From assembly GCA_964449895.1 (NCBI GenBank), contig CAYVBY010000004.1, positions 62,001-126,000 on the forward strand: 64,000 nucleotides of DNA. Direction: 5' to 3'. Below, one piece after another: positions 24,168-33,064 of this stretch. The DNA comes from Intestinibacter sp964449895. Lineage in GTDB: Bacteria > Bacillota > Clostridia > Peptostreptococcales > Peptostreptococcaceae. The position numbers and the translations under genes were made by a program. The notes beneath the pieces were generated by a model. It was not told the origin of the DNA, ran no database searches, and was given only the letters and a program-made list of their open reading frames with translations. The number at the start of each line of letters is the position of its first letter. Positions within the stretch are counted from its first letter, which is position 1.

Positions 24168-27100
24168 TTATCTAAACAATTCAAATATACCTCTCACATC
24201 TAAAATACCATATCCATAGATGGGACTTGGATAATTTATACCATCTTCCCTATATGCACCTAATTGAAAAAAGGAATATATACTTTGCAAAAATCCTTGT
24301 CTTTTATATCTATTATTTTGTGTAACATACTGTAAAAATAAAGCTGCTACACCTGATACAATAGCAGATGCTGCAGATGTTCCTGTAATTGTTCCATATC
24401 TAGAATTCATATAAGAAGAAATTATATTTACTCCTGGTGCTATTATATTAGGCTTTTGATAATTTTGTATATTTGGTCCCCTAGATGATGGAGGCCATAT
24501 AGAATTATTAATTGTATCATATGCTCCAACTGTAAAAATATTTCTATCTACAGCTGGATAATTTACTGTATAAAATGGATCTGATTCTACAAATCTAGTA
24601 TTTTCATTAATCAATTTTCTATTTGGCAAATATATATTGTATATTCCACTATTTATATTCACACCTGTCAAACTTATCTGCCAAGTACCTGGTGTCATAT
24701 TGAATAAATTTATATTTATAAACTCTTGACCTGAAAAAGAAGTAGGGAAAGTATAAGAAATTAAATAATATGTGTCCTCAAAATTAAAATATCCGCTAAA
24801 CTGCCTGTAATATCCTACACCAAAATCTCTACTTCTTTCACCTGTTGGAGAAATAATATTTAAATTAACTCTATCTGGTCTATTAATCCAAACTTGTATT
24901 TGAATATTAGGTTCTACTTCTTCTACATTTATTTCAATTATCTCTGTATCTCCTTCATTCGGAATCACACCTCTTTTATGAGTTTGTGTATTTCCTTGAT
25001 TTCCTACGCCTGCAATTTCACATTCCCCATACCTATACCATGCTGTAGATTCAGTAATTCTATTTATAAACCCCAAATTTCCATTTGAGCCTATAGAAGT
25101 ATTTATTACTAGAGGTCTATCTAGAGTTCTAGCTATATTTTGAGCGTAATCTCTTGCCAAATTGTAATATGCATTATTGTATTTTCCATCTATTTTTCCA
25201 AGCTTTACAATTATAAGCTCACTATCTATACAAACACCCTCGTATTGTGGATTTACATTTCCAAGTCCTGCACATATACCACTTAATAATGTTCCACTAC
25301 CTTCTTCATCAATAGATAAAGTATTATCATTTTCATTTATAGCTCTATTGATATCTTCTCTAGTATATTCTGTTCCAAAATAAAATCCATCTGGAGGATT
25401 TCCCTCTATAGTTTGATCCCATAAATAAGCTATTTTACTAGTTCCATCTGCATATATAAAGTCAGGATGTAAATAATCTATTCCTGTATCAGCAATTGCT
25501 ATTAAAACATTTCTACCTGTAATATTTAAATTTGGATTGTTTTTTATATAACTTATATTTGATTGTTCATTTACAGAAACGCCTTGTGATATGCTACTTG
25601 ACACCTCAGATAATAAACTCATTTCTATCAAGCCTTCCAAACTTGTTATACTTGAAATAGCAAAAAAATTTTCCAATAAATTTTGGTTTATATCTGTTAT
25701 ATATAATATTCCACTATTATTACTTAATCTAATAAATATATCTTCTATTTCTAGATTTTTCAATTCTTCAAAAAAGTTACTATCTTCTTCATAATAAACA
25801 AATACATAATTTACAAAAGCATTATCTAACTGTCTATTTTGATTAATTAGATTTTGATTTGAGTTGTTTTTTTTTAAAGTTTCTAGTTCTAAATTGTTTT
25901 TTATATCATTTATATTTCTATCTAATAAAATATTTGACATATCTAAAAATCCATATCCATTAGAATTTGAAGGATATACATTTGTTCTACTACGCCTTGC
26001 ATTTTGCAAAAGTAGAGATTTTAATTTTTGAGAATATAAATATAAATCATTTCCTTGAGTTATTCCCCACTGCATTAAAAGTGCACAACATCCTGTAACA
26101 TGAGGAGTTGCCATACTAGTTCCTGTTAAAGCTCCAGTTGTTCCTCCTATCAAATAAGATACTATATTTTCACCTGGAGCCAATAAATCTGGTTTATATA
26201 TTCCTATATCTATATCTCCTCTTCCAGAAAAAGTTGAAACTATATCTGTCAGAGAATTATAACTACCTACTGTTATTACTCTACTTGCAGTTCCTGGGAC
26301 TGTAACAGTCAAAATTCCACTTGGAGATAAAAATCTAGTATCCCTACTTAACCCCTCAGATGTAGGTAAATACAAATCTATTACTCCATCAATAATATTT
26401 ATTTTTGAAAATACAATCTTCCAAATTCCTGGCGTTATTTGATTTTCTGAACTCAATCTAATTGTGATTCTCCTTTGAATTGAATAAGGCATTATATCAT
26501 AAAAAATACCTGTTATTTGTGTTCCTCTTAAATTATATGATATCCTCTGATTTGATATTGAAAGAGTTTGAGACTCTTCATTTGATGGGTTTAAAACAAC
26601 TATTGTAAATTCATCTGCAAAATTGGGCCAAATGTTTATATTTAGTATTGTTTCCCCTTGACCTACTACAAATTCTACAGTTTCTTCATTTTCTTCTTTT
26701 AAATTAATTCTTTTGTGTCCACCTTTATTAGCATTATTTCCTGCTGCTACTACAATATTATTTTTCCAAAATAAACACATCTCATCTATATATTGTTCAA
26801 ATAAAGATTCTCCCCTATGAGAGCCTTCATTTGTACCATAACTCATATTAATAGCCACTGGTCTATCTAATTCTAAAGCCCTATCTAAAATAAATTTGAT
26901 TGCTCTCATAAATTCTGTACTTCTAGAATATACATCAGTTTGCCTATTTCCAACTCTAACTACTATAAACTCAGCACTATTTGCAATTTGAGCACAAATA
27001 GAAGCTACATGTGTTCCATGTGTAGCTGTAATAGATATTGGTATATCAAATCTTCCATTTATAGCTTGATTTATTTGAGAATTTGTATATAATGTTCCTT

Positions 27101-27497
27101 CTTTAAATCCTTCAGGAGGATTATTTCCCATGGATTGATCCCAATAATAAATAATTTTTGAATTTCCATCATTATTTTTAAAAACAGGCAAAGTATAATC
27201 TATGCCAGAATCTATAATCCCTATTAACACACCTTCTCCAGTTAAACTTGTTCTATTTTTAAAAGATGTTATTCCCGATGCTAAAAAGCTCTGTTCATCT
27301 TGAGTTTCCAAAATAAAAGGTCTTTCTATATACTCTATTTCTGTAAAGCTTAAAAGCTCATCAAATAAATTAGGATTTTTAGAAGTTATAATAGCAAAAT
27401 TGTCATTTAATATTTCAACCTCAATATCTAATTTATTTTCCAATTCTAATATATCTCCATTGTATTTTACAATAACTTCATAATCTATATAAATCAC
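24168..27497 (-). CDS. cspBA: fused germination protease-pseudoprotease CspBA
   Basis: The 1109-residue protein has two subtilisin-like halves. The CspB half has a prodomain (1-75) and an intact triad: Asp96 (IIDSGIDY), His160 (ATHGTHVAS), Ser461 (LTGTSMATP). The CspA half has Asp670 and Ser1041 (ITGTSAAS), but the His position is Ser734 (EGSGTLLSG), so it should be inactive. In C. difficile a fusion of this type is packaged in spores and processed; CspB then cleaves pro-SleC while CspA helps CspC. The start is GTG overlapping the stop of the upstream small ORF by 4 bp (GTGA). The fusion is a Peptostreptococcaceae trait. Confidence 0.95.
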   Translation of the reverse strand: MIYIDYEVIVKYNGDILELENKLDIEVEILNDNFAIITSKNPNLFDELLSFTEIEYIERPFILETQDEQSFLASGITSFKNRTSLTGEGVLIGIIDSGIDYTLPVFKNNDGNSKIIYYWDQSMGNNPPEGFKEGTLYTNSQINQAINGRFDIPISITATHGTHVASICAQIANSAEFIVVRVGNRQTDVYSRSTEFMRAIKFILDRALELDRPVAINMSYGTNEGSHRGESLFEQYIDEMCLFWKNNIVVAAGNNANKGGHKRINLKEENEETVEFVVGQGETILNINIWPNFADEFTIVVLNPSNEESQTLSISNQRISYNLRGTQITGIFYDIMPYSIQRRITIRLSSENQITPGIWKIVFSKINIIDGVIDLYLPTSEGLSRDTRFLSPSGILTVTVPGTASRVITVGSYNSLTDIVSTFSGRGDIDIGIYKPDLLAPGENIVSYLIGGTTGALTGTSMATPHVTGCCALLMQWGITQGNDLYLYSQKLKSLLLQNARRSRTNVYPSNSNGYGFLDMSNILLDRNINDIKNNLELETLKKNNSNQNLINQNRQLDNAFVNYVFVYYEEDSNFFEELKNLEIEDIFIRLSNNSGILYITDINQNLLENFFAISSITSLEGLIEMSLLSEVSSSISQGVSVNEQSNISYIKNNPNLNITGRNVLIAIADTGIDYLHPDFIYADGTSKIAYLWDQTIEGNPPDGFYFGTEYTREDINRAINENDNTLSIDEEGSGTLLSGICAGLGNVNPQYEGVCIDSELIIVKLGKIDGKYNNAYYNLARDYAQNIARTLDRPLVINTSIGSNGNLGFINRITESTAWYRYGECEIAGVGNQGNTQTHKRGVIPNEGDTEIIEINVEEVEPNIQIQVWINRPDRVNLNIISPTGERSRDFGVGYYRQFSGYFNFEDTYYLISYTFPTSFSGQEFININLFNMTPGTWQISLTGVNINSGIYNIYLPNRKLINENTRFVESDPFYTVNYPAVDRNIFTVGAYDTINNSIWPPSSRGPNIQNYQKPNIIAPGVNIISSYMNSRYGTITGTSAASAIVSGVAALFLQYVTQNNRYKRQGFLQSIYSFFQLGAYREDGINYPSPIYGYGILDVRGIFELFR

Positions 27498-27718
27498 CTT
27501 CTTTCTTCTATTTTTTTACTTAAATGAAGCATCATAGATTTAGAATAATCAGATATGTTCTTTGGAATACAATTGTAACTAGATAAAAGGGCGTATATCT
27601 CTAATGCTCTTTTGTAATCTTTTTTACCTGCATAAGATTTATACGCCTCTTTAGATAATTCTTGACTTATTTTATTAATTCTCTTTGATCTTTCTCTCAA
27701 TAAAATTACCCCTAACAT
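27494..27718 (-). CDS. small basic protein translationally coupled to cspBA, unknown function
   Basis: A 74-residue, Lys/Arg-rich, helical protein (SKEAYKSYAGKKDYKRALEI), possibly a single TPR-like helix pair (YAGKKDYKRALEIYALLSSY). The stop TGA overlaps the cspBA GTG start in GTGA, so translation is coupled. The ATG at 27718 lacks a ribosome site. The in-frame TTG at 27700 has GGGG about eight bases upstream and is a good alternative, giving 68 residues. No family is recognised. Confidence 0.6.
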   Translation of the reverse strand: MLGVILLRERSKRINKISQELSKEAYKSYAGKKDYKRALEIYALLSSYNCIPKNISDYSKSMMLHLSKKIEERR

Positions 27719-27774
27719 AATCTTTTTTAAATAATATTCTAAAAAAATAAGATTATGACTATATTTTAAAGTAA

Positions 27775-29184
27775 TTATATATCTGATAGGGCAACTGCTA
27801 TATTTTGTATTCTTTCTTCTTCAGAAAAAATATGTTCTTCATTTATATCACATAAAACATTTGCTATTTTTACAGTAAATTCACTACCTTCTCCAACTTT
27901 ACTTTCAACTGTAACTTCTCCATTATGCATTTTAGCAAATGATTCTACAAGTGAAAGACCTATCCCTGTTCCTTCTTTTATAACACTTCTTTCATCATTT
28001 ATTCTTCCATAAGCTTTAAAAATTCTATTTATATTTTCTTGAGATATACCAATGCCATTGTCCTTTACCTTTATATACACAAATTCTTCATCATGACTTA
28101 AACTAACTAATACTAATGCCCCTTCTTTTTTTCTAAATTTTAATGCATTTGATATTAAGTTTATGACTACCTTTTCAATTTTTTCATAATCAAAGCCTAC
28201 AATAAGCTCTTCTATATCTGTATCAAATATAATATTTGTATTATTTATTTTCACAAAATCTCTTACTGATTCGCAAATATTTTCTATAAAGCAAATGATA
28301 TCTTGATTTGTTGGATTAAAATCAAAATAGCCTAAATCTAATTTAGTTTTAGAAGATAAATCATTTACTATCTTCATTATTCTTAATGAATTTTGCTTTA
28401 TAAGTTCAACATGTCTTAAAACATCTCTTTCATAAATATTTTGGTCTACCTTTTTTTCTATAAGTTGAGTAGTGGCTAATATCATATTTAAGGGATTTTT
28501 TATTTCATGAGATACAAAAGAAAAGAACTTATCTCTAGTTTCTTTTTTGTTCATAACATAATTAGTTCTATCTGTTATATCAGTCAATATAACATAAGAA
28601 ACATTAACTTTATTATCATCATATGAAATAGGATAAGATCTAAACCATACCCATTTGCTTCCATGTTTTGTATTTATTTTTATTCTTTTGTCTATTATTT
28701 GAAGATAATCATAATGTATTTCGTCATTTTCACTTTCTTTGTCTATATATTTATAAAAGCCCTCTTCTATATCACAAGGAATTTTACAAGATTCTCCAAA
28801 TAAAGTTTCATACGAATCATTTACAAATAATATTTTTTCATCATTAATTAAAAGAAAAACATCATCAAATCTTTTTACATCCAAAAGTAATTTTTCTTGT
28901 ATATCATTAGATATACACTCTGTTTCGCAAAACCAAATTATAAAATTATCATCCTCTATTTGTTCTATTTGTAAATTGTAAATCCTTTTATCTATTTTTA
29001 TTTGTTTAGAAATTCCACTCATTATACAATCTTTTAGAACATTCTTCATATCCATATTATATTTTTCTGTTATATATATTTTATAAGCTGAATTTGAATC
29101 TTTTATGATTATATCTCCATCTTTAATCTTAACTATAATAAATGGAATGGGACTTTTAAACAATACATTTTTATAATCGTACAT
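27775..29184 (-). CDS. soluble PAS sensor histidine kinase, second orphan
   Basis: A 469-residue cytosolic kinase: PAS-like segments at about 1-85 and 90-215, HisKA with VSHEIKNPLN near 228, then HATPase with LISNALKFR, DNGIGISQE and GTGIGLSLV. All motifs are intact and there are no membrane helices. It is related to the kinase at 12224-14632: both share FDTxxEELI/FDTNCEEQI and EKIExVVxNLxSNA patterns. No response regulator is adjacent. It is upstream of the cspBA small ORF on the same strand (56 bp gap), but that gap is enough for a separate promoter. A sporulation phosphorelay role is inferred only. Confidence 0.85.
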   Translation of the reverse strand: MYDYKNVLFKSPIPFIIVKIKDGDIIIKDSNSAYKIYITEKYNMDMKNVLKDCIMSGISKQIKIDKRIYNLQIEQIEDDNFIIWFCETECISNDIQEKLLLDVKRFDDVFLLINDEKILFVNDSYETLFGESCKIPCDIEEGFYKYIDKESENDEIHYDYLQIIDKRIKINTKHGSKWVWFRSYPISYDDNKVNVSYVILTDITDRTNYVMNKKETRDKFFSFVSHEIKNPLNMILATTQLIEKKVDQNIYERDVLRHVELIKQNSLRIMKIVNDLSSKTKLDLGYFDFNPTNQDIICFIENICESVRDFVKINNTNIIFDTDIEELIVGFDYEKIEKVVINLISNALKFRKKEGALVLVSLSHDEEFVYIKVKDNGIGISQENINRIFKAYGRINDERSVIKEGTGIGLSLVESFAKMHNGEVTVESKVGEGSEFTVKIANVLCDINEEHIFSEEERIQNIAVALSDI

Positions 29185-29376
29185 GAACTAAATCCTCCAA
29201 TTAAATTACAAACTTCTATATAGATAATATCCCTAAATTATTTTATGATATAATTTTAATTATATCACAAAATAATATTTATTTTTTAATCATTTCTAAA
29301 AATTACCATATTTTTGTATTTTTTTGTAAATAAAATCAAATTCAATATTTAATTTTTTTATACTATATGTTTTATA

Positions 29377-30330
29377 TTATATATCTATATTATCTTCTAT
29401 ATTTTCGCTATTTACTGTAACAGATATTTCTCTTTCAATTTTATTTTCTCCACTTCCACATGATACAATTATTTTTTCTGTTCCTTCTCTAAGACCTACA
29501 ATTTCTCCATTTTCTTGTAGTCTTATTTTTCTATCAACAGGTAATTTGCTCTCTGAAAATCTATACTTAACCTCTGGTACTTTTAGATTTGAAGGTTCTG
29601 TCTCAACCTTACTTTCTATAAATTTTTTTTCTCCTATTTCTAAAAATATTTCATCATCTACTTTTATGTTTTTTAGTTTTGCAACTATATTATAAAAATA
29701 TGTTTCTTTTTTAGAATTTGCATCTACTAAAATACTTGCCTTTCCAACTCCAACTGCATAGATTTTATTATTTATTATTTTTAAAATATTTTCATTTGAA
29801 CTTTTGTATTTAACTTCATATTCTTCATCAAATCTATCAAAATCAACCTCTACAGAATTATTTATAGCTGAAACATCTCCAACATATTTTAAAGTCCCAT
29901 CTATAGTCGTATTTAAATCAACAACCTTAGGATCTACTACTAAAATATTAAATTTTTTAAGTATCCTATTATTTTTTACAATTGCCACAGATGTAAGTCC
30001 TTTTTTTATTCCTGTTATTTTTACTGTATTTTTCATGATTTTAGAAGTATCTTCTATTTTTATTATTTTATCCTCATCTAAATTTTTAAATTCTATCTTG
30101 GGATTTTTAGCATAGGAAGGAATTTTTACATAATCTCCCACAGAAAAAATCACATCTTTATTTAACTTTACTACATATTTATCTATATCTTTTATATATT
30201 GACCTTTAACTATGTCTATTTCTATCCCTTTTATTTGAGGACTTATTATTCCATTCTTAAATAGAAAAAATTGTAAGATAAATACTATAGGAAAAATCAA
30301 AAGAGCTATTGTAATTTTTTTATTTTTCAA
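29377..30330 (-). CDS. membrane-anchored protein with bacterial Ig-like (Big_2) repeats (TTG start)
   Basis: The 317-residue protein has an N-terminal signal-anchor (ITIALLIFPIVFILQFFLF) and three Ig-like stretches of about 80 residues. Each ends in a Big-type strand: VKITGIKKGLTSVAIV, IYAVGVGKASILVDA, IVGLREGTEKIIVSC. There is no LPxTG or cell-wall-binding repeat. It starts with TTG, supported by AAGGAG eight bases upstream. The Ig-like segment resembles that of the protein at 5786-7045. A cell-surface structural or adhesion role is likely from the fold; the ligand is unknown. Confidence 0.65.
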   Translation of the reverse strand: MKNKKITIALLIFPIVFILQFFLFKNGIISPQIKGIEIDIVKGQYIKDIDKYVVKLNKDVIFSVGDYVKIPSYAKNPKIEFKNLDEDKIIKIEDTSKIMKNTVKITGIKKGLTSVAIVKNNRILKKFNILVVDPKVVDLNTTIDGTLKYVGDVSAINNSVEVDFDRFDEEYEVKYKSSNENILKIINNKIYAVGVGKASILVDANSKKETYFYNIVAKLKNIKVDDEIFLEIGEKKFIESKVETEPSNLKVPEVKYRFSESKLPVDRKIRLQENGEIVGLREGTEKIIVSCGSGENKIEREISVTVNSENIEDNIDI

Positions 30331-30433
30331 CTTATTTACTCCTTTCCCATATATAAGTAACTTATTCTATTTAAATTAACTTTTTAAACATATTTTAAAT
30401 TATTATCAATTATTTAAAATAATAATCAATATT

Positions 30434-30480
30434 TTTATTTAATATTACAAATCAATTATTCATTTGTAATGTTAAATAAA
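30434..30480. repeat. 19-bp inverted repeat in a divergent promoter region
   Basis: Arms 30434-30452 and 30462-30480 pair over 19 bp with a single G-T position and a 9-nt loop. The repeat lies between divergent genes starting at 30330 (minus) and 30581 (plus), so it may be a leader hairpin or operator for the PfoR-like gene. There is no downstream T-run on the plus strand. Confidence 0.5.
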
Positions 30481-30580
30481 AAATACTATAATTTATATAA
30501 AGTATTTTTATAAGAAAATATTTATTCTAAAAGATATAATATTATTCATAAACTAATTTTTAAAGAAAGGAATCGTATAA

Positions 30581-31630
30581 ATGAAAAATACTAAAAAAAG
30601 AAGAAGCTTTAAAGAATTTGCAAAAGACAAAAATATTGAAATATCTGTTCAAAGATATTTAATAGATGCACTTAGCTTTATGGCTTCAGGATTATTTGCA
30701 TCATTATTAATAGGTACTATATTTAACACTCTTGGAGATAAGCTTGGAATTTCATTATTTACAGAAGTAATAAGTCCTTTATCTAAACAAGCAACTGGAC
30801 CTGCAATAGCCGTAGCAATAGCTTATGGACTTCAATCTCCACCTCTTGTAATGTTTTCTTGTGTACTTGTAGGAGCATGCGGTAATGAACTTGGAGGACC
30901 TGTTGGTGCGTTTGTAGCTACTATATTTGCCTGTGAAATAGGTAAATTAGTTTCTAAAGAAACAAAAGTAGATATATTAGTAACTCCAGCTGTAACTATT
31001 TTAGTAGGGGTATTAGTATCTCAAATTGTTGGACCTGCTGTATCTGCATTTATGACTTCTTTTGGTAATATAATAATGAGTGCTACAGAAATGCAACCTG
31101 TATTAATGGGTGTAATAGTATCTGTATTAGTTGGTATAGCTTTAACCCTACCTATAAGTAGTGCTGCCATTTGTATAATGTTAGGTCTTAGTGGACTTGC
31201 TGGTGGAGCTGCAACAGTAGGATGTTGTTGTCAAATGGTAGGATTTGCTGTTATGAGTTTTAGAGAGAACGGTATAGGTGGATTATTTGCCCAAGGTATA
31301 GGTACTTCAATGCTTCAAATGGGTAATATCGTTAAAAACTGGAAAATATGGATTCCTCCAACTTTAGCATCTGCAATACTTGGACCTCTATCTACAGTAG
31401 TTTTCAAAATGGAAAATATTCCTATAGGATCTGGTATGGGTACTTGTGGTCTTGTAGGACAATTTGGTGTATTTACTGCTATGACTGAAGCAGGTAAAGG
31501 TGGAGCTTTAATGTGGGCTGGTATATTATTATTAAATTTCATACTTCCTGCAATTGTAACTTTAATTATTGCCGAATTTATGAGAGCTAAAAATTGGATA
31601 AAACCAGGAGATTTAAAATTAGATATTTAA
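30581..31630 (+). CDS. PfoR-like / PTS EIIC_2-family membrane protein
   Basis: A 349-residue polytopic membrane protein with about 8-10 helices and Gly-rich loops (SPPLVMFSCVLVGACGNELG). The overall pattern matches the PTS_EIIC_2 family, which includes the Clostridium perfringens regulator PfoR. There are no EIIA or EIIB domains and no such genes next door, so PTS phosphotransfer is unproven. Some family members are annotated as sugar permeases, others as regulators of toxin genes. The CCC cluster (TVGCCCQM) is notable. It has an AAAGGAA site and ends in a palindromic terminator. Confidence 0.75.
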   Translation: MKNTKKRRSFKEFAKDKNIEISVQRYLIDALSFMASGLFASLLIGTIFNTLGDKLGISLFTEVISPLSKQATGPAIAVAIAYGLQSPPLVMFSCVLVGACGNELGGPVGAFVATIFACEIGKLVSKETKVDILVTPAVTILVGVLVSQIVGPAVSAFMTSFGNIIMSATEMQPVLMGVIVSVLVGIALTLPISSAAICIMLGLSGLAGGAATVGCCCQMVGFAVMSFRENGIGGLFAQGIGTSMLQMGNIVKNWKIWIPPTLASAILGPLSTVVFKMENIPIGSGMGTCGLVGQFGVFTAMTEAGKGGALMWAGILLLNFILPAIVTLIIAEFMRAKNWIKPGDLKLDI

Positions 31631-31660
31631 TATAAGAAAATCTTTTTTCATATATAATAA

Positions 31661-31690
31661 AATAAGAAGGCTATTAATAGCCTTCTTATT
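31661..31690. terminator. bidirectional palindromic terminator
   Basis: A perfect 30-bp palindrome (AATAAGAAGGCTATT and its complement) overlaps the last codons of the convergent gene ending at 31686 and lies 30 bp after the PfoR-like gene. Confidence 0.8.
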
Positions 31691-32738
31691 TTATTACTGC
31701 TTTTAATAACCATTTTAATGCGCCTTCAGTTTCTTTCCATAACTCAAAGTTTTCATTATAATAGTAAGTCGCTTCTGTATATAAAACAGGATCAATTACT
31801 GAACCAGACGCTCTTAAAGCTGCAGTCCATTGCATTAAAAATAATCCTATAAATTTATTTTTCTTGACACCTTCTTTTACTGAAGCTTTAGCAAAATATA
31901 AGTTTCCATTTTTGAAATAATATAAAGCTTTAAAATAATCCCATTGTGCTGATTGTTCATCTTTATATCTTAAGAATAATTCATTTACAGCTTTTCTATC
32001 ATTTTTACTTATTAATAAATGTAGTAATTTGAATTTATTACCTTGATTATCATCTTCGTCCATTTCTAATAATAATTCTAATATAGATTTAGCTTCTGTA
32101 TAATTTTTATTTTTCATAAGTAAAATTGCTAAATCTTGTGCAGCCATCATATATGGTCTTCCAGAAGCATTTTTCCAATAATTTGTTGTATTTTCTTTAT
32201 CTTCAATCATTTCTTCTGCAACAGCCATAGCTTGTTTTAAGTAGTCTAATCTATCTGCAAAAGGAATATCTTCATGTGCAAGCCCCATTAAAGCTCTATA
32301 TTTTGATTCTTTAAGTTCTTTTTCACTTAATTGTTTTTGAGCTGGTACTTCAACTACTTCTTCAGCTTCTATAGCTTCTTCACATATTTCTACATTTTGT
32401 ACTTCATTTGTATTTTCTACTACATCTTCTTTATCAAGTAAAGCTCTTATTATTTCTGATTTTGATTTTATAGTTTTTGAGCTAACACCTGTTTTTTGAG
32501 AAAAATCTTTTTTTGTAATGTACATAGGATGTTTTCTTTTAAACATTTCGTTATCTTCTAGTACTATATTTAATATAGAAGCTACCCATATATCACATCT
32601 AGATGAACTTAATATTTCTACATCTTTTTTTTCTATTTTTTCTAAAATATCTAAACTCATGTCTTTATATTGTTCATTTAGATTTTCCTTACAGTATTCT
32701 ATTACTGCAGTTTTTATTTCATTAACTCTATTTTTCAT
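31686..32738 (-). CDS. DUF6398/TPR-type protein, unknown function
   Basis: The 350-residue cytosolic protein has an N-terminal helical domain (1-110). It contains SRCDIWVASILNIVL and a helix-turn-helix-like SQKTGVSSKTIKSKSEIIRA, the pattern I associate with DUF6398. An acidic linker follows (110-140). The C-terminal 200 residues are TPR-like repeats (RPYMMAAQDLAILLMKNKNY, then DDNQGNKFKLLHLLI) similar to the ST7/SEC-C-associated type. It could bind nucleic acid or protein partners; no enzyme motif is present. It is monocistronic with a GGGAGG site. Confidence 0.6.
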   Translation of the reverse strand: MKNRVNEIKTAVIEYCKENLNEQYKDMSLDILEKIEKKDVEILSSSRCDIWVASILNIVLEDNEMFKRKHPMYITKKDFSQKTGVSSKTIKSKSEIIRALLDKEDVVENTNEVQNVEICEEAIEAEEVVEVPAQKQLSEKELKESKYRALMGLAHEDIPFADRLDYLKQAMAVAEEMIEDKENTTNYWKNASGRPYMMAAQDLAILLMKNKNYTEAKSILELLLEMDEDDNQGNKFKLLHLLISKNDRKAVNELFLRYKDEQSAQWDYFKALYYFKNGNLYFAKASVKEGVKKNKFIGLFLMQWTAALRASGSVIDPVLYTEATYYYNENFELWKETEGALKWLLKAVIK

Positions 32739-33064
32739 TTATATCCTCCCATATCAAATTCCTACCTATAATATTATATCATTTTATAAAAAACTCTTCA
32801 TTATAAGATTTATAAATTCATATAAACTTTTAATTATTTAATAAAATAAATTAGTAAAATTTATAGCATACCTATATAATCTATCATATTTTTTAATATT
32901 TTTCCACAATTTTAAAAAGAATATCATTTACTATATGCTATAAAAAAGTATCTTATTATAAAAATATAATTTGTAAATTTTACTATAATTATCTAATTGT
33001 ATAAAATTATTTAAATTGAAAATAATATTTATTATAAAATTTGCTTAAAATATGAGGTATTTTT
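32739..33064. other. gene-free AT-rich region between divergent genes
   Basis: The 326 bp hold the divergent start regions of the TPR protein and the reductase-like gene. The ribosome site of the latter is weak (GAGG about eight bases before ATG). No hairpin, riboswitch or further gene was recognised. Confidence 0.6.

Noticed and set aside
24894..25794. Plus-strand reading frames of 64-68 codons inside cspBA
   Set aside because: They lie opposite a long, well-conserved coding frame, have no ribosome sites and show only compositional bias; they are shadows.
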